A stretch of DNA of 64,000 nt from an uncultured Acetatifactor sp. (GCA_910584865.1 CAJUCE010000014.1:1-64000); one strand, 5' to 3'. Shown: positions 51,827 through 61,539, counted from the stretch's first letter. Translations and numbers: made by a program. Notes: a model not told the origin generated them from the letters alone.

Positions 51827-51864
51827 TCTTAAATGTCTTTATCCATTCCTTAAGGGATCCTTAA
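51827..51864 (-). promoter_or_regulatory. Phased (T/C)CTTAA repeats, possible response-regulator site
   Basis: TCTTAA at 51827, CCTTAA at 51848 and CCTTAA at 51859 (plus-strand reading). Spacing of 21 and 11 nt keeps them on one face of the helix, as in OmpR-family binding sites. They lie upstream of the ABC ATPase gene. No clear -35/-10 pair is seen. Confidence 0.5.
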
Positions 51865-51891
51865 ATCTATCCGCCGTATGACCGTCAGCCC

Positions 51892-53211
51892 TCATCTCGC
51901 AGTCTCTGCGCCGCTGCGGTATCCGCTCAGCAGGATCATCACCGTGACCTTCAGCCCCTTCCCTCCGTTTTCCACAACAAGCGCTCCCTGCATGGCCCTC
52001 ATAAAATAGTCGGAAATATACAGCCCCAGTCCGGCCCCTTCTATTTTCTCCGTATTCTTCCCGCGCTTAAATTTCTCCTTCAGCAGGGGCAGCTCTTCTT
52101 CGCCGATTCCGCCGCCCTGATCTACTATCTCCACTGCCAGACATCCGTCTCCTGTCCGCAGCCTGATTTCTATTTCCGTATTTGCGTATTTATAAGAATT
52201 GGCAAAAAGATTATCAAAGACCTGCTGCAGACGCAGCCTGTCGGCATACAGCAGACATTCCGGAATATCGGGAATCATTGCCCGGTGCAGATAATCCGCG
52301 CTTTCCAAAAGCTCCCGCAATTCGCCGGAGGGCATGTCAATGGGTGTTACGGACAACTGCTCCATTTCTTCCAGCGCCGCAGTAAATAAGTTGCTGACTA
52401 ATGTATTGATCTGCTCCGCCTTGCGGATGATCTGCAGATAATTCTCCCTGATACCTGCCGCCATCGGCCGCCCCTGTTCCAGGGCGGCGCCGGAATCTCT
52501 CCCCACCCGCTGCGCCAGCGCTGCACCCACCTCAGCCGCAGCCTGGATACTTGCAATGGGCGTTTTGATATCGTGAGAGAGCTCTGCCACCAGCTCCTTC
52601 TTGGCGGCATTGGCCTGTGCCTCTGCCCTCCTTGCCCTTTTCAGTTCTGCCCGCATGATATCAAAGCTCTCCGTAAAAGCACCGAACAGATTAAATCGAT
52701 CCATTTTCAGCGGAATGTCCAGATTACCCTCCGCAATCCTTCCCGCAAAATCCTTCAGCTGCCGAAAGGGCCTGATCACATTTCTCTCCAGATAGAAATA
52801 GTAAACGAGACAGGCGCCTGTCTGGACGGCGATTAAAATCCCCAGTCCCGCAACTGCCGCCTGTCTCCCGGCTTGCTGCTTTCCTGCAGCGTCATTGTAT
52901 ATCAATACTTTGCCTTCCCCAGGAACATCCAGAATCGTATCCCTGTGAAGAATTGCCTGATGAATACTCTCGCTCAGACCCGGCTTCGTCCGAAAAAGGA
53001 CAGCCCCGCCGCCGTCCAACACCACATAATCCAATGCCGTCCGATTTCTGTGCGTCTCTAAATTTCTCCAGTCATCCTGAAGAGTGTGGATTACTTCATT
53101 TACCGCTACCGCATCCTGCACTTCGTCATAATCCTGCATGGCAAAATGCCAAAGCACTGCCAGCTCTGCCACAAAAAGCAATAGCAGAAACAGGCAAAAC
53201 TGTTTTCGCAT
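51892..53211 (-). CDS. Membrane sensor histidine kinase (HAMP, HisKA, HATPase)
   Basis: 439 residues. Two membrane helices (about 5-24 and 118-142) enclose an external domain of about 90 residues. HAMP follows (IRPFRQLKDFAGRIAEGNLDI), then HisKA with the phospho-accepting His in ELSHDIKTPIASI, and HATPase with N box (FDNLFANSYKYA), G1 (DQGGGIG) and G2 (GAGLGLYI). The external domain is larger than that of BceS-type kinases, so it probably senses a ligand itself. It is 32 nt after the response regulator gene and forms a two-component pair with it. Confidence 0.94.
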   Translation of the reverse strand: MRKQFCLFLLLLFVAELAVLWHFAMQDYDEVQDAVAVNEVIHTLQDDWRNLETHRNRTALDYVVLDGGGAVLFRTKPGLSESIHQAILHRDTILDVPGEGKVLIYNDAAGKQQAGRQAAVAGLGILIAVQTGACLVYYFYLERNVIRPFRQLKDFAGRIAEGNLDIPLKMDRFNLFGAFTESFDIMRAELKRARRAEAQANAAKKELVAELSHDIKTPIASIQAAAEVGAALAQRVGRDSGAALEQGRPMAAGIRENYLQIIRKAEQINTLVSNLFTAALEEMEQLSVTPIDMPSGELRELLESADYLHRAMIPDIPECLLYADRLRLQQVFDNLFANSYKYANTEIEIRLRTGDGCLAVEIVDQGGGIGEEELPLLKEKFKRGKNTEKIEGAGLGLYISDYFMRAMQGALVVENGGKGLKVTVMILLSGYRSGAETAR

Positions 53212-53243
53212 ATTTACACCTCTTGCTCCCTCTTCTATTCAGC

Positions 53244-53924
53244 TTATCCATCCTGCCCGTTGCCGCAAAAGCGATACCCGTCCCCCCAAACCGTAAGGAT
53301 ATACTCCGGCCTTCCCGGATCCTTCTCGATAGCCTCCCGGAGCTTGCGGATATGCACGTTCAGCGTTCCATCCCCTGTAAACCTGTCTTCCCATACCTGT
53401 TCAAACAACTCCTGCTTGGAGATCACCCTGTTCTCATTTCTGACCAGATAGGCCAGCAATTTGAATTCCATTGAAGTCAGGCGGATACTCTTCCCCTCTA
53501 TCAGCACCTGCCTGCCAGGAAAATCGATTGTCAGACTGCCTCTCACATAGCGGTCATTCTGTCCGTAACGCTTCAATACCGCCTTCACCTTCGCCAGCAG
53601 TACTCTCAGGGAATAAGGCTTTTGTACATAATCATCTCCGCCGATATGGAGCGCTACGATTTTGTCATCATCGCTTGTGCGGGCCGAGATAAAAAGAATC
53701 GGTACATCCGTCTTCTGACGGAGCTCCTTACATAGCGCGAAGCCGCTTCCGTCCCCCAGATTAATATCCAATAACAATAATCTCGCGCTGTTTTCCAGAA
53801 AGAAACTGCGGCACTCAGCGGCACTGTGCACCGCTGCGGTGCTGACGCCGAATAGATTAAAATATTCCGCAGTGCTGTCCGCCAGCAGCTTCTCGTCATC
53901 TATCATCAGGCAATCATATACCAT
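53244..53924 (-). CDS. OmpR-family response regulator
   Basis: 226 residues. Receiver domain with phosphorylation site Asp53 (LLLDINLGDGSGF) and Lys in QKPYSLR, then a winged-helix DNA-binding domain (about 128-222) with RLTSMEFKLLAYLVRNENRV and the recognition helix region DGTLNVHIRKLREAIE. AGGAAGGGA is upstream of the ATG. It is first in a unit with its kinase, and the ABC transporter follows. It probably activates that transporter through the CTTAA repeats found between them. Confidence 0.95.
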   Translation of the reverse strand: MVYDCLMIDDEKLLADSTAEYFNLFGVSTAAVHSAAECRSFFLENSARLLLLDINLGDGSGFALCKELRQKTDVPILFISARTSDDDKIVALHIGGDDYVQKPYSLRVLLAKVKAVLKRYGQNDRYVRGSLTIDFPGRQVLIEGKSIRLTSMEFKLLAYLVRNENRVISKQELFEQVWEDRFTGDGTLNVHIRKLREAIEKDPGRPEYILTVWGDGYRFCGNGQDG

Positions 53925-54011
53925 GGTTTCTGTCCCTTCCTGTTTAGAAATTGCCGGCTTCTCCCGCTCAAAATATGCTTGTGGGACACCACCTTCAAAA
54001 GAGTCGGCGCT

Positions 54012-56141
54012 TCAATCCGACACCTTAAGGGAAAAGTCGCTCCTGTCCAGCGAAAAATTGGGGTTAAAATACGGATCTCCGGCCTCCAGCTCCGCCTTCC
54101 ACTTCTCCCGAAAAGCTTCCGATTCCCGGTTATAGCGCTGTGCACGCTCCCCGTCCGTATCCAGCCCCCTGGATGCAGATTCATAATGAAACAGCTCCGC
54201 AAAAGGCGTAAAGATATTGAGCAGCCCTCTTTCCCGCAGTTTCAGGCAAAAGTCCACATCATTCAGGGAAACTGCGAAATTCTCGTCCAGCCCGCCCACC
54301 GCAATATACAGGCTCTTCTTTACCATCAGGCAGGCGCCGGTCACCGCTGTCATATCCTGTGCATAGCACAGGCGCCCCATATAGCCAAGGTTCTGGCGGT
54401 GCTGCTTGTAATGGACATGTCCGGCAGTTCTGTGGGCCCCCAGGCCGATGACCACACCGGCATGCTGAATGGTTTTGTCCGCATAGTAAAGCTTCGCCCC
54501 TACTGCCCCCACGTCCCGGCGCTGGGCATACATCAGCAGCTCCTCCATCCAATTCACGGTGATGACTTCCGTATCGTTATTTAGCAGCAGTATATATTCT
54601 CCTGAAGCATACTTTACTCCCAGATTGTTGATAGCGGAATAATTGAAAGCTCCCTGGTATCGGGCAATGACCACCTTTCTGTCTTCGCTTCGCAGAAATC
54701 CGTCTCCCACCATATGCTCCACAATCCTGCCGCTCCCGGCCGGTTTCTCTACACCTGCGCTACGATCCCTATTTCCGCCGGACGCAGCATCCTCCCATCC
54801 GCTTCCGCCGCATACACCGGCCGCCTGCATAGCCTGCTTATAGTCATATCCCAGAAGCCGGCTGTAATATTCCGCAATCGCATCCGTGGTACTGTTATTT
54901 TCTACAATGATGATCTCGTAATTATCATACGTGGACTTTTCCAATATAGAACTCACGCACCGGCGTAAATCCTCCGTATGATCCCTGTTCGCAATCACAA
55001 TGGATATCTTCGGCGTTCCGATGATCTGATAACGGATCCGGAAGATCGTCTCGAATGCCCTGGTGCTCTCGATCTTGAAATGCTCATAACCATGTTTTCG
55101 CAAGTGCTCCGCCACAGCCCCCTTTGCCGCCTCGATTGCATAGGGCTTGGCCCCGATATCAGACGCCACGGAGCCGGGATGGCTTCTCCAATAGTACATC
55201 AGCCGAGGCACATGGACCACCTTTTTCGCATTATCTGTCAGACGCAGAATCATATCATGATCCTGGCTGCCGTCAAATTTTTTCCGGAACAGCTCCGTGC
55301 CGTCCAGCAGCTTCCTGGAGAAAACGCTGAAATGACAGATATAATTATTCGCACACAGATTATCCGGCGCATAGTCCGGCTTAAAATGCATGGTCAGCAT
55401 ATGATTGATATCACCGCTTCGGAAGGTGGTCTCATCGCAATACAGATAATCCGCATCCTGTTCATTGATCGCCTTCACATATTCGTACAGCACGCTGGGA
55501 TGCAGCAGGTCATCCTGATCCAGCAGACCGATATACTCCCCTGTGGCCATCTGCAGACAGGCATTGGTATTCCCTGCAATGCCGTCATTTTTATCCAGAT
55601 GCCTGTAGAGAATCCGTCCCCGGGCTCTTGCGGCGTATTCTCTGCAGATATCCCCGATATAACCATGTGCCCCATCGGAACCATCCGCAAGACAAAGCTC
55701 CCAGTTGCCATAGGTCTGATTCATCACAGAATCCAGCATCTCAATCTGAAATTCCCTGGGATTATTCCATAAAGGCACCAGAATGCTGATCTTCACCATC
55801 CTGGGGAACACCGCCGCGCTCTCCACTGCCGCCTGCTCCGGCGAAGGGAAGCTCTCCGTTCCAAACTGCCTCATAGCCTCCCTTTCCCGCTTTTTGTAAG
55901 CTACCTTCAGCAGTACCCCTTTCGGTCCTCCGCAATTTCGCAGCCTGTCTCTCTGGCGAATTACCCAATGTATTCCGCTTCTAGCCGGTTTGCCAAGCTT
56001 CCACAGCGGATTGTTTTTGATACGGTTCAGCTTCCATTCCAGTTCCTCGTTTTTCGCCTCCAAATCCGCCACCCGTCCCGCCAGATCCGCACATTTCAAA
56101 TGCTCCTGTTCATATGCCTTTCTGTAATCTGTCTCTCCCAT
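54012..56141 (-). CDS. Large two-domain family 2 glycosyltransferase
   Basis: 709 residues. An N-terminal coiled coil (residues about 5-45) and a basic helix (KNNPLWKLGKPARSG) precede GT-A domain 1 (VKISILVPLWNNP, LLDQDDLLHPS, YCDETTF, DGSQDHDMILRL) and GT-A domain 2 (ISIVIANRDHTEDL, VENNSTTD, LLLNNDTEV, AGVVIGLGAHRTAGHVH, LNDVDFCLKLRERG). This is the WsaF/RgpF-like tandem form found in polysaccharide loci. A Gly/Ser/Arg-rich insertion of about 50 residues (QAAGVCGGSGWEDAASGG onwards) sits in domain 2, where relatives have a short loop. Last gene of the export block. The N-terminal coil suggests membrane or partner docking. Confidence 0.9.
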   Translation of the reverse strand: MGETDYRKAYEQEHLKCADLAGRVADLEAKNEELEWKLNRIKNNPLWKLGKPARSGIHWVIRQRDRLRNCGGPKGVLLKVAYKKREREAMRQFGTESFPSPEQAAVESAAVFPRMVKISILVPLWNNPREFQIEMLDSVMNQTYGNWELCLADGSDGAHGYIGDICREYAARARGRILYRHLDKNDGIAGNTNACLQMATGEYIGLLDQDDLLHPSVLYEYVKAINEQDADYLYCDETTFRSGDINHMLTMHFKPDYAPDNLCANNYICHFSVFSRKLLDGTELFRKKFDGSQDHDMILRLTDNAKKVVHVPRLMYYWRSHPGSVASDIGAKPYAIEAAKGAVAEHLRKHGYEHFKIESTRAFETIFRIRYQIIGTPKISIVIANRDHTEDLRRCVSSILEKSTYDNYEIIIVENNSTTDAIAEYYSRLLGYDYKQAMQAAGVCGGSGWEDAASGGNRDRSAGVEKPAGSGRIVEHMVGDGFLRSEDRKVVIARYQGAFNYSAINNLGVKYASGEYILLLNNDTEVITVNWMEELLMYAQRRDVGAVGAKLYYADKTIQHAGVVIGLGAHRTAGHVHYKQHRQNLGYMGRLCYAQDMTAVTGACLMVKKSLYIAVGGLDENFAVSLNDVDFCLKLRERGLLNIFTPFAELFHYESASRGLDTDGERAQRYNRESEAFREKWKAELEAGDPYFNPNFSLDRSDFSLKVSD

Positions 56142-56328
56142 ATCTCACTCGTCTCCCTGCACAGCGTCCGGCCTCCCGGCTCTCCGTTTCTCCGGCACCT
56201 CCCTCAGCACCGCACTGTACCATAATTACATGCGCATCCTTATGCATCAATACTGCACATGTGCACAGCAACGCACATGGCAAGATGGCCATTCGGCCGC
56301 TATATGCCTGGAATAAGGTCATTGCGCC

Positions 56329-58461
56329 TTACCAAAACCGCCTCCTGCATCCTGCCGCCATGTCCTCTGCAATCTGCATGGGCAGACGTACGATTTCCAA
56401 GCGCACCCGCAGCACATTTTCTTCCTTCCGCTCCAGCCGCTTCAGCGCCACATTGATATTGGGATCCTCCGTGGCGAAAACAATGCCGGGGCAATCCTTC
56501 TCCCCTTCCGCCCGGGACTTCACAATGCTGCCGTTGGCATAGAGGAGCTTTCGCTTATGCAAAGGCACCGTGGCCCCGTTGAAAGTCATCTCCCGAATTT
56601 TCACCGAACATGGATACATTCCGGGATCAATCCGCAGCATTTCCACATCTCCTCCTACCTTCAGCTCCAGCCCGATTATCCAGTCCCCCTGATAGGCATC
56701 CCTGACAAAATAAGACTCCTCTTCCCTGTAGCCCTGGCCCCTGTCTTCGTATATCTGGACACGGTTTACATCCTGTGAATCCTGATATTTCTCCAGCCAG
56801 TCCTGGGGGCGCATCACCCTGCAGCCGATTTTTTCCCGCATCTCGGCCATGGATGAACGGTCTCCTGTGACAAAACGCTGGAACGCCCCCTCTTCCTCCC
56901 AGAATTCCTTCTCCTCCCGCTCCGTAACGGATAAAGCCTCCCGAATCCAGTCCCTGCCGATCTTCTTTCTCTTTTCATCCTCCAGCAGATACCAATGGGC
57001 CGCTCTGTAGGCAAGACGCTTCACATCCATGGGCTTTCCGAAGGTCCACTCATAATCGATCAGCGTCCATTTTCCGTTCAGCAGCTTCTGTTCCTCCTCT
57101 GCCGGACTGATCAGAATATTGCCGAATACCAGGTCAAAATCCGCCGCCGGATATTCGCTGTTGTAGCCCGCCCTATCTACAAATTCCCGGAAATATTTCC
57201 GGAAAGTCTCCATATCATTCCGCTCCAGACATCTGTCCATAACCTCCAGGAGAGAAATTCCTTCCACAAATTCAAACTGTGCGCACAGCTGTCCGTCCAC
57301 CTCTACCAGCTCGCATTCATTGATCTCCAGCTTTCCGCCCCGATACCGCTCCTTCAGGCTCTCGCAAGCCGCTGCCATTCCCCTGACATGCTCCTGCGCC
57401 GCAGGAACCATGGGATATTTGCGGACAATGTCCGGCTCCCTTCTGCTCCCGAACCAATTGGCCAGAATTTCTGTCCGGATGGCATATTCCGGAGCACGGT
57501 CATTGGAATATTTTACGAACTTCACGTCGAATCCCCGCCCGATCACCACCGCGAAGGAATTGGAAAACAAAGGAAACAGGCCGTCCTGGGAAATTCCGTC
57601 AAAGGCATTTTTCTCATTAAACAGCAGCAGCCTGTCGCTGTCGAAATTCCGCAGATTATTGAACAACTCCCCTTTTGCCGGAAGATACTCGTCACTGTAC
57701 AAAGCGGTCATAAATTTATAGTCGGGATACGGATAATAAAAATGATATTCTCCTTCGCCGCTGTCAGCGAAGATACGCTCCAGCCCGGGCCTGCTGAAGG
57801 TACGCACGCCTCCCCCCGACACATAATTTTCAATTCCGGAAAAATAAGTGCCCAGATGATCTTCCCGGCACCCTGCAAAATATTTCAGTCCGAATTTATT
57901 TTCTATGGCGATGACAATCCGTCCCCCCGGCGCCAGATGGGCGGAAAGTCTGGAGAGAAGCGTCTCATATGGCCTGTCTCCCCCGATATAGCTTTTCCCG
58001 TATTCAAACATGCCGATGAGGCAGATATAATCAAAGTCCCTGGGCAGATCCGGTTCTATATCCTGAAAATTCCCCACATGAATCGTAATATTATCGCATT
58101 CTCTGTGCCTGTATGCGTTGATCAGACTCCGTTTTTTCGATAAATCCACACAGGTTACACTGCCCGCCTTTCGGGAGAGCGCTCCCGTGACGGCGCCGCA
58201 GCCGCTTCCCACCTCCAGCACCTTACAATCCTTGTGCATGGGAATCCAGTCCACGATATTTTCCCGCAGAGAGGAGAGATGATACAGAAACGGCCATGCC
58301 TTCCGCTCCTCGATCACACTGTCATATTCTCCGGAAGACTTGCTTTTCACGATGTCCAGCAGCTCATCCTCTATGCTTCCCTCACTGTAATAGTCTTTTC
58401 CGGAATACTTTCCGTAATCCAGCCTGACTTTTCCGATTTCTTCTAATTTATTCTCTGCCAT
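56329..58461 (-). CDS. Methyltransferase-kinase fusion, WbdD-like polysaccharide terminator
   Basis: 710 residues. Residues 40-245: class I SAM methyltransferase with motif I LEVGSGCGA (82-90) and a later VIAIEN. Residues about 300-480: a kinase-like (aminoglycoside phosphotransferase fold) domain with an ATP-site Lys317 (VKFVKY), Glu331 (IRTEI), the catalytic loop DFDLVFGN (Asp443, Asn448) and the metal motif DYEW (469-472). The usual His of HxDxxxxN is Asp. Residues about 560-700: a beta domain (WIIGLELKVGGDVEMLRIDP) seen at the end of some polysaccharide enzymes. In E. coli WbdD the same methyltransferase plus kinase order caps the O-antigen so that Wzt can recognise it. Here it lies next to a CBM-tailed Wzt. 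Chain termination is inferred. Confidence 0.78.
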   Translation of the reverse strand: MAENKLEEIGKVRLDYGKYSGKDYYSEGSIEDELLDIVKSKSSGEYDSVIEERKAWPFLYHLSSLRENIVDWIPMHKDCKVLEVGSGCGAVTGALSRKAGSVTCVDLSKKRSLINAYRHRECDNITIHVGNFQDIEPDLPRDFDYICLIGMFEYGKSYIGGDRPYETLLSRLSAHLAPGGRIVIAIENKFGLKYFAGCREDHLGTYFSGIENYVSGGGVRTFSRPGLERIFADSGEGEYHFYYPYPDYKFMTALYSDEYLPAKGELFNNLRNFDSDRLLLFNEKNAFDGISQDGLFPLFSNSFAVVIGRGFDVKFVKYSNDRAPEYAIRTEILANWFGSRREPDIVRKYPMVPAAQEHVRGMAAACESLKERYRGGKLEINECELVEVDGQLCAQFEFVEGISLLEVMDRCLERNDMETFRKYFREFVDRAGYNSEYPAADFDLVFGNILISPAEEEQKLLNGKWTLIDYEWTFGKPMDVKRLAYRAAHWYLLEDEKRKKIGRDWIREALSVTEREEKEFWEEEGAFQRFVTGDRSSMAEMREKIGCRVMRPQDWLEKYQDSQDVNRVQIYEDRGQGYREEESYFVRDAYQGDWIIGLELKVGGDVEMLRIDPGMYPCSVKIREMTFNGATVPLHKRKLLYANGSIVKSRAEGEKDCPGIVFATEDPNINVALKRLERKEENVLRVRLEIVRLPMQIAEDMAAGCRRRFW

Positions 58462-58594
58462 ATTTATACCCCTGCCTTACCAGGCATCCATTCAATGATC
58501 CTGCTTCAATGCCCGCGCTTATCCCCGGACCACGACTGCCGGCAAAAACGCAGGAACTGCCCCCCGCTCCGGTACATGAAAGGACTCCGGCTCC

Positions 58595-59929
58595 TCAAAC
58601 CGTCCCCGGCACATCCGCATCTGTCACGGTAACCTCCGACTCCATATCGTAATATCCCACGGTATCCTTGTCCGACACTACCGTCACTTCCATCACGTCA
58701 TATAATCGATGGTACACCTCAAAAGTATCTCCATTGTATCCTGTTACCCCCAGAGACAGCAGATACTCTCCCCCCTGAAGGCTCATCTTCTGGGTAAAGG
58801 TGATATCCTTCACCTGCCCCGGCTCTCCGCTCTCCAGAAAAGCCTTCTCAATCATGGTATTCGTCCCGGTAATTTCGACTCCCAGAACATTTTTGATCGA
58901 TAAAGCAAATATCGGTGCCGGTACGTGGGTCCGGAACCGGACACGCATATGAAGGGTAAATTTCGCCCCCTTCAATATTGCCATAGCCTGTACGCCCCGT
59001 TCATCCGTCAGATAATAGTCTATTATTTCCGCCTGCTTTGTACCGTATTCCTGGGCATCGGGATTCACTCCCTGGCTCCTCTGGCCTTCCGGATTTCCGC
59101 TTTTTCCGTCAGCAGCCTTTGCCCCGTCCAAAGCGCCCTCTCCTTCATGGATTTCATACTGCCCCACCAGCACCCTTTTATAAGCATCGATCATTTCCTT
59201 GGGAGAACCTTCCCCCAGGAGATTTCCCTTGTTCAGCAGAAAGACTCTGTCACAGTATTTGCTGATAATACTCAAATCATGACTGACGAAGACAATGGTC
59301 TTGCCCAGCTTCTTAAATTCTTCGAATTTATGATAGCATTTTGCCTGAAAAAAAACATCTCCCACCGAGAGGGCTTCATCCACAATGAGAATCTCCGGCT
59401 CGATATTGATGGCCACGGCAAATGCCAGCCGTACGAACATACCGCTGGAGTAAGTCTTCACCGGCTGGTTCACATAGTCCCCGATATCGGCAAATTCCAG
59501 AATCTCTGGAAGCTTCTCATCAATCTCCTTATCGCTGAAGCCCATCATGGTACCGTTAAGATACACATTTTCAATACCGTTGTACTCCATATTGAAGCCG
59601 GCCCCCAGCTCCAGCAGCGCAGAAATCCGCCCTGCCACATGGACCTCCCCCGAAGTGGGAGTAAGCACGCCGGTAATGATTTTCAATATTGTGGATTTTC
59701 CTGAACCGTTGGTACCGATGATTCCCACCGTCTCGCCTCTGTAGATATTCAGGCTGACGCCGTTTAAGGCATAGTGCAGCTTGTGAGACTGTCTTCTGCC
59801 CAGCCCCAGAGCCTCCTTCACCCGGTCCCTGGCCCTGTCGTACAGCTTGTATATCTTTACCACATCTTTTATTTCGATTGCAGGGATATCCACCTCCTGC
59901 ACCTGAATATTCGTCTCTCTGTCTTTCAT
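58595..59929 (-). CDS. Polysaccharide export ABC ATPase with C-terminal carbohydrate-binding domain (Wzt/TagH type)
   Basis: About 444 residues. The ATPase domain has Walker A GTNGSGKST (72-80), signature SSGMF (161-165), Walker B ILIVDEALSVGD (180-191) and switch His217. The ELGAGFNMEYNGIENVYLNG stretch is characteristic of O-antigen and teichoic acid exporters. After a variable linker (about 255-300) comes a beta-sandwich (about 315-435; FALSIKNVLGVEITGTNT) like the Wzt C-terminal domain that binds the non-reducing end of the glycan. I start at ATG 59929 with AGGAG 4-5 nt upstream. Its partner permease is encoded 1.6 kb upstream, across the GT-C-like gene. A WbdD-like gene follows. Confidence 0.93.
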   Translation of the reverse strand: MKDRETNIQVQEVDIPAIEIKDVVKIYKLYDRARDRVKEALGLGRRQSHKLHYALNGVSLNIYRGETVGIIGTNGSGKSTILKIITGVLTPTSGEVHVAGRISALLELGAGFNMEYNGIENVYLNGTMMGFSDKEIDEKLPEILEFADIGDYVNQPVKTYSSGMFVRLAFAVAINIEPEILIVDEALSVGDVFFQAKCYHKFEEFKKLGKTIVFVSHDLSIISKYCDRVFLLNKGNLLGEGSPKEMIDAYKRVLVGQYEIHEGEGALDGAKAADGKSGNPEGQRSQGVNPDAQEYGTKQAEIIDYYLTDERGVQAMAILKGAKFTLHMRVRFRTHVPAPIFALSIKNVLGVEITGTNTMIEKAFLESGEPGQVKDITFTQKMSLQGGEYLLSLGVTGYNGDTFEVYHRLYDVMEVTVVSDKDTVGYYDMESEVTVTDADVPGTV

Positions 59930-60016
59930 GCTGCTCCTGTCCGCACTCCCCGGCAATTGCGTTGTACTGTACAGCCTTAAAAACACGCCGCTGCAATCGT
60001 CAGTTCCGTCACACTC

Positions 60017-61522
60017 TTATGGCTGGCATATAATCGCTTCTTTATCATACCAATCCGCCATGGCCATATTGGGCTCGCTGTAAGGATCCTCCGATAATTC
60101 TCCCGGCGACAGCAGCCATGGCCTGGTTTCAAGCGGCTTCACCGTTACGACGGGCCCGCCCTCCTTGATTGCCTCCACCCGTTCCAGATACTCTTGATGG
60201 AACCGCTGCGCTTCTCCGTCCCGGAGATAGCAGTAAGCGCCCCAGGAGGAATAATGAGCGATCTTATTCCCGTCTATTTTAAATATCCCCAAAATCATAA
60301 TTGCCATGACAGCATAAAAAGCAATAGGAACACCGCCCCCTGCGCGGCTTTTCTCCGGCTTTCCGCGCTCCGCCTGCCTTGCCTGGATCCAGCCCAGCCA
60401 ATATACTTCATTGATCAGAAAAAGAATCTGCCAGGTCAGCTTCACCGCATTCAACGTTCTGCCCAGGCCTGCGTGCCCCATCGCATACAGACTGGGCGTA
60501 AACCCCGTAGCATAGAGGCAAAATGACCAGGCAAGCAAAAGCCCCGGCCAGCGGAAATGCAGAGAAGACTTCTTCACCATATTCCAGATCACCGGCGCCA
60601 GCAACAAGGATATCGCTATGGTAATCAGCCCGGAAAATTCCCACAGATAAGCGACTGCCTCCTGAAAGGAACACAGCACCGCCTCTGCCGGTTCCAGCCC
60701 TGCTCCCTGAAAGGCCGCGCTTCTCTTGGCGTTTCCGGGCGCCGAGACATTTTTATAAAATGCATATCCATAAAGGGCCAGCGACGGAATGATAAGGCAC
60801 ACACGCCTGTTTTTCAGAACAGCGCCCAAAGCCAGCAAGCTAAGCCCCACCAGCAGCCCCTGAAGGGTTGAAACATAATTAGATCCTCCCGCAAGCACTG
60901 CCCCCAACAGGGACCACAGCACCAGCCCGGCCGCAGCCGCCTTCCCGGCACCGTTCATCAGCTTCACCCATGCGGCAATGAGCAGCAGAAGAAAGGAATG
61001 CATGCCCACATAATGAATGCCTCCGATATACCAGTAGTATCCCTCCTGGGCATGATACATCAAAACCACGGCCATGGCCGCAGTGACTGACTGCAAAAGC
61101 AGGCAGGTCCATTTGTCCGCCTTCAACACATCCGCAGCCAGCACTCTCACCAGCACAAAGACGGAAACTACAAGCAAAAGGATCAAAAACAATGGCCCCA
61201 GGGCATACCAGGACTCCTCCCATACAAAAGGCACGAAAGCCATAAAAAAAATCGAAGAAAAAGTCCCCTGCCAGGCCCACCATTCTGTGTGCACACAGTA
61301 CAGCGCACCCTTCAGCGCACTTGAAAGACTATTCTCCTCCTGCAGAAAATTCCGCACAAACCGCCCGTAAATATAATCATCGTACCACGGCGCCGAATAA
61401 AATGAGAGTATGCAGAGCGGAAGCAGGAGTGCAAGCAACACCGCTGCCGCCGCAATGGCCGTAGTCTTTTGATCTGCCCTCCATGCCAGACATTTTTTTA
61501 TTCTATCCTTCCATCTCTCCAT
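60017..61522 (-). CDS. DUF6056-like polytopic membrane protein (GT-C-like layout)
   Basis: 501 residues, about eleven membrane helices. After helix 1 comes WYDDYIYGRFVRNFL, an acidic pair in the position where GT-C glycosyltransferases keep their metal or base residues. Other conserved-looking phrases are YHAQEGYYWYIGG, GGSNYVSTL and APGNAKR, echoed in the protein at 29911-31104. The hydrophilic C-terminus (about 60 residues) ends near ADWYDKEAIICQ. ATG 61522 has GGAGG 6 nt upstream; the longer frame overlaps the Wzm gene and lacks a site. Placed between wzm and wzt, it may add a side-chain sugar using a lipid-linked donor. That role is inferred. Confidence 0.8.
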   Translation of the reverse strand: MERWKDRIKKCLAWRADQKTTAIAAAAVLLALLLPLCILSFYSAPWYDDYIYGRFVRNFLQEENSLSSALKGALYCVHTEWWAWQGTFSSIFFMAFVPFVWEESWYALGPLFLILLLVVSVFVLVRVLAADVLKADKWTCLLLQSVTAAMAVVLMYHAQEGYYWYIGGIHYVGMHSFLLLLIAAWVKLMNGAGKAAAAGLVLWSLLGAVLAGGSNYVSTLQGLLVGLSLLALGAVLKNRRVCLIIPSLALYGYAFYKNVSAPGNAKRSAAFQGAGLEPAEAVLCSFQEAVAYLWEFSGLITIAISLLLAPVIWNMVKKSSLHFRWPGLLLAWSFCLYATGFTPSLYAMGHAGLGRTLNAVKLTWQILFLINEVYWLGWIQARQAERGKPEKSRAGGGVPIAFYAVMAIMILGIFKIDGNKIAHYSSWGAYCYLRDGEAQRFHQEYLERVEAIKEGGPVVTVKPLETRPWLLSPGELSEDPYSEPNMAMADWYDKEAIICQP

Positions 61523-61539
61523 TCCAATCCTCCGGATCT

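Noticed and set aside
56142..56328. Small gene or RNA in the 187 nt gap between the WbdD-like and glycosyltransferase genes
   Set aside because: Only short GCACATG/ATGCGC-type repeats are visible; no ribosome binding site plus start with a plausible product, and no U-tailed hairpin.
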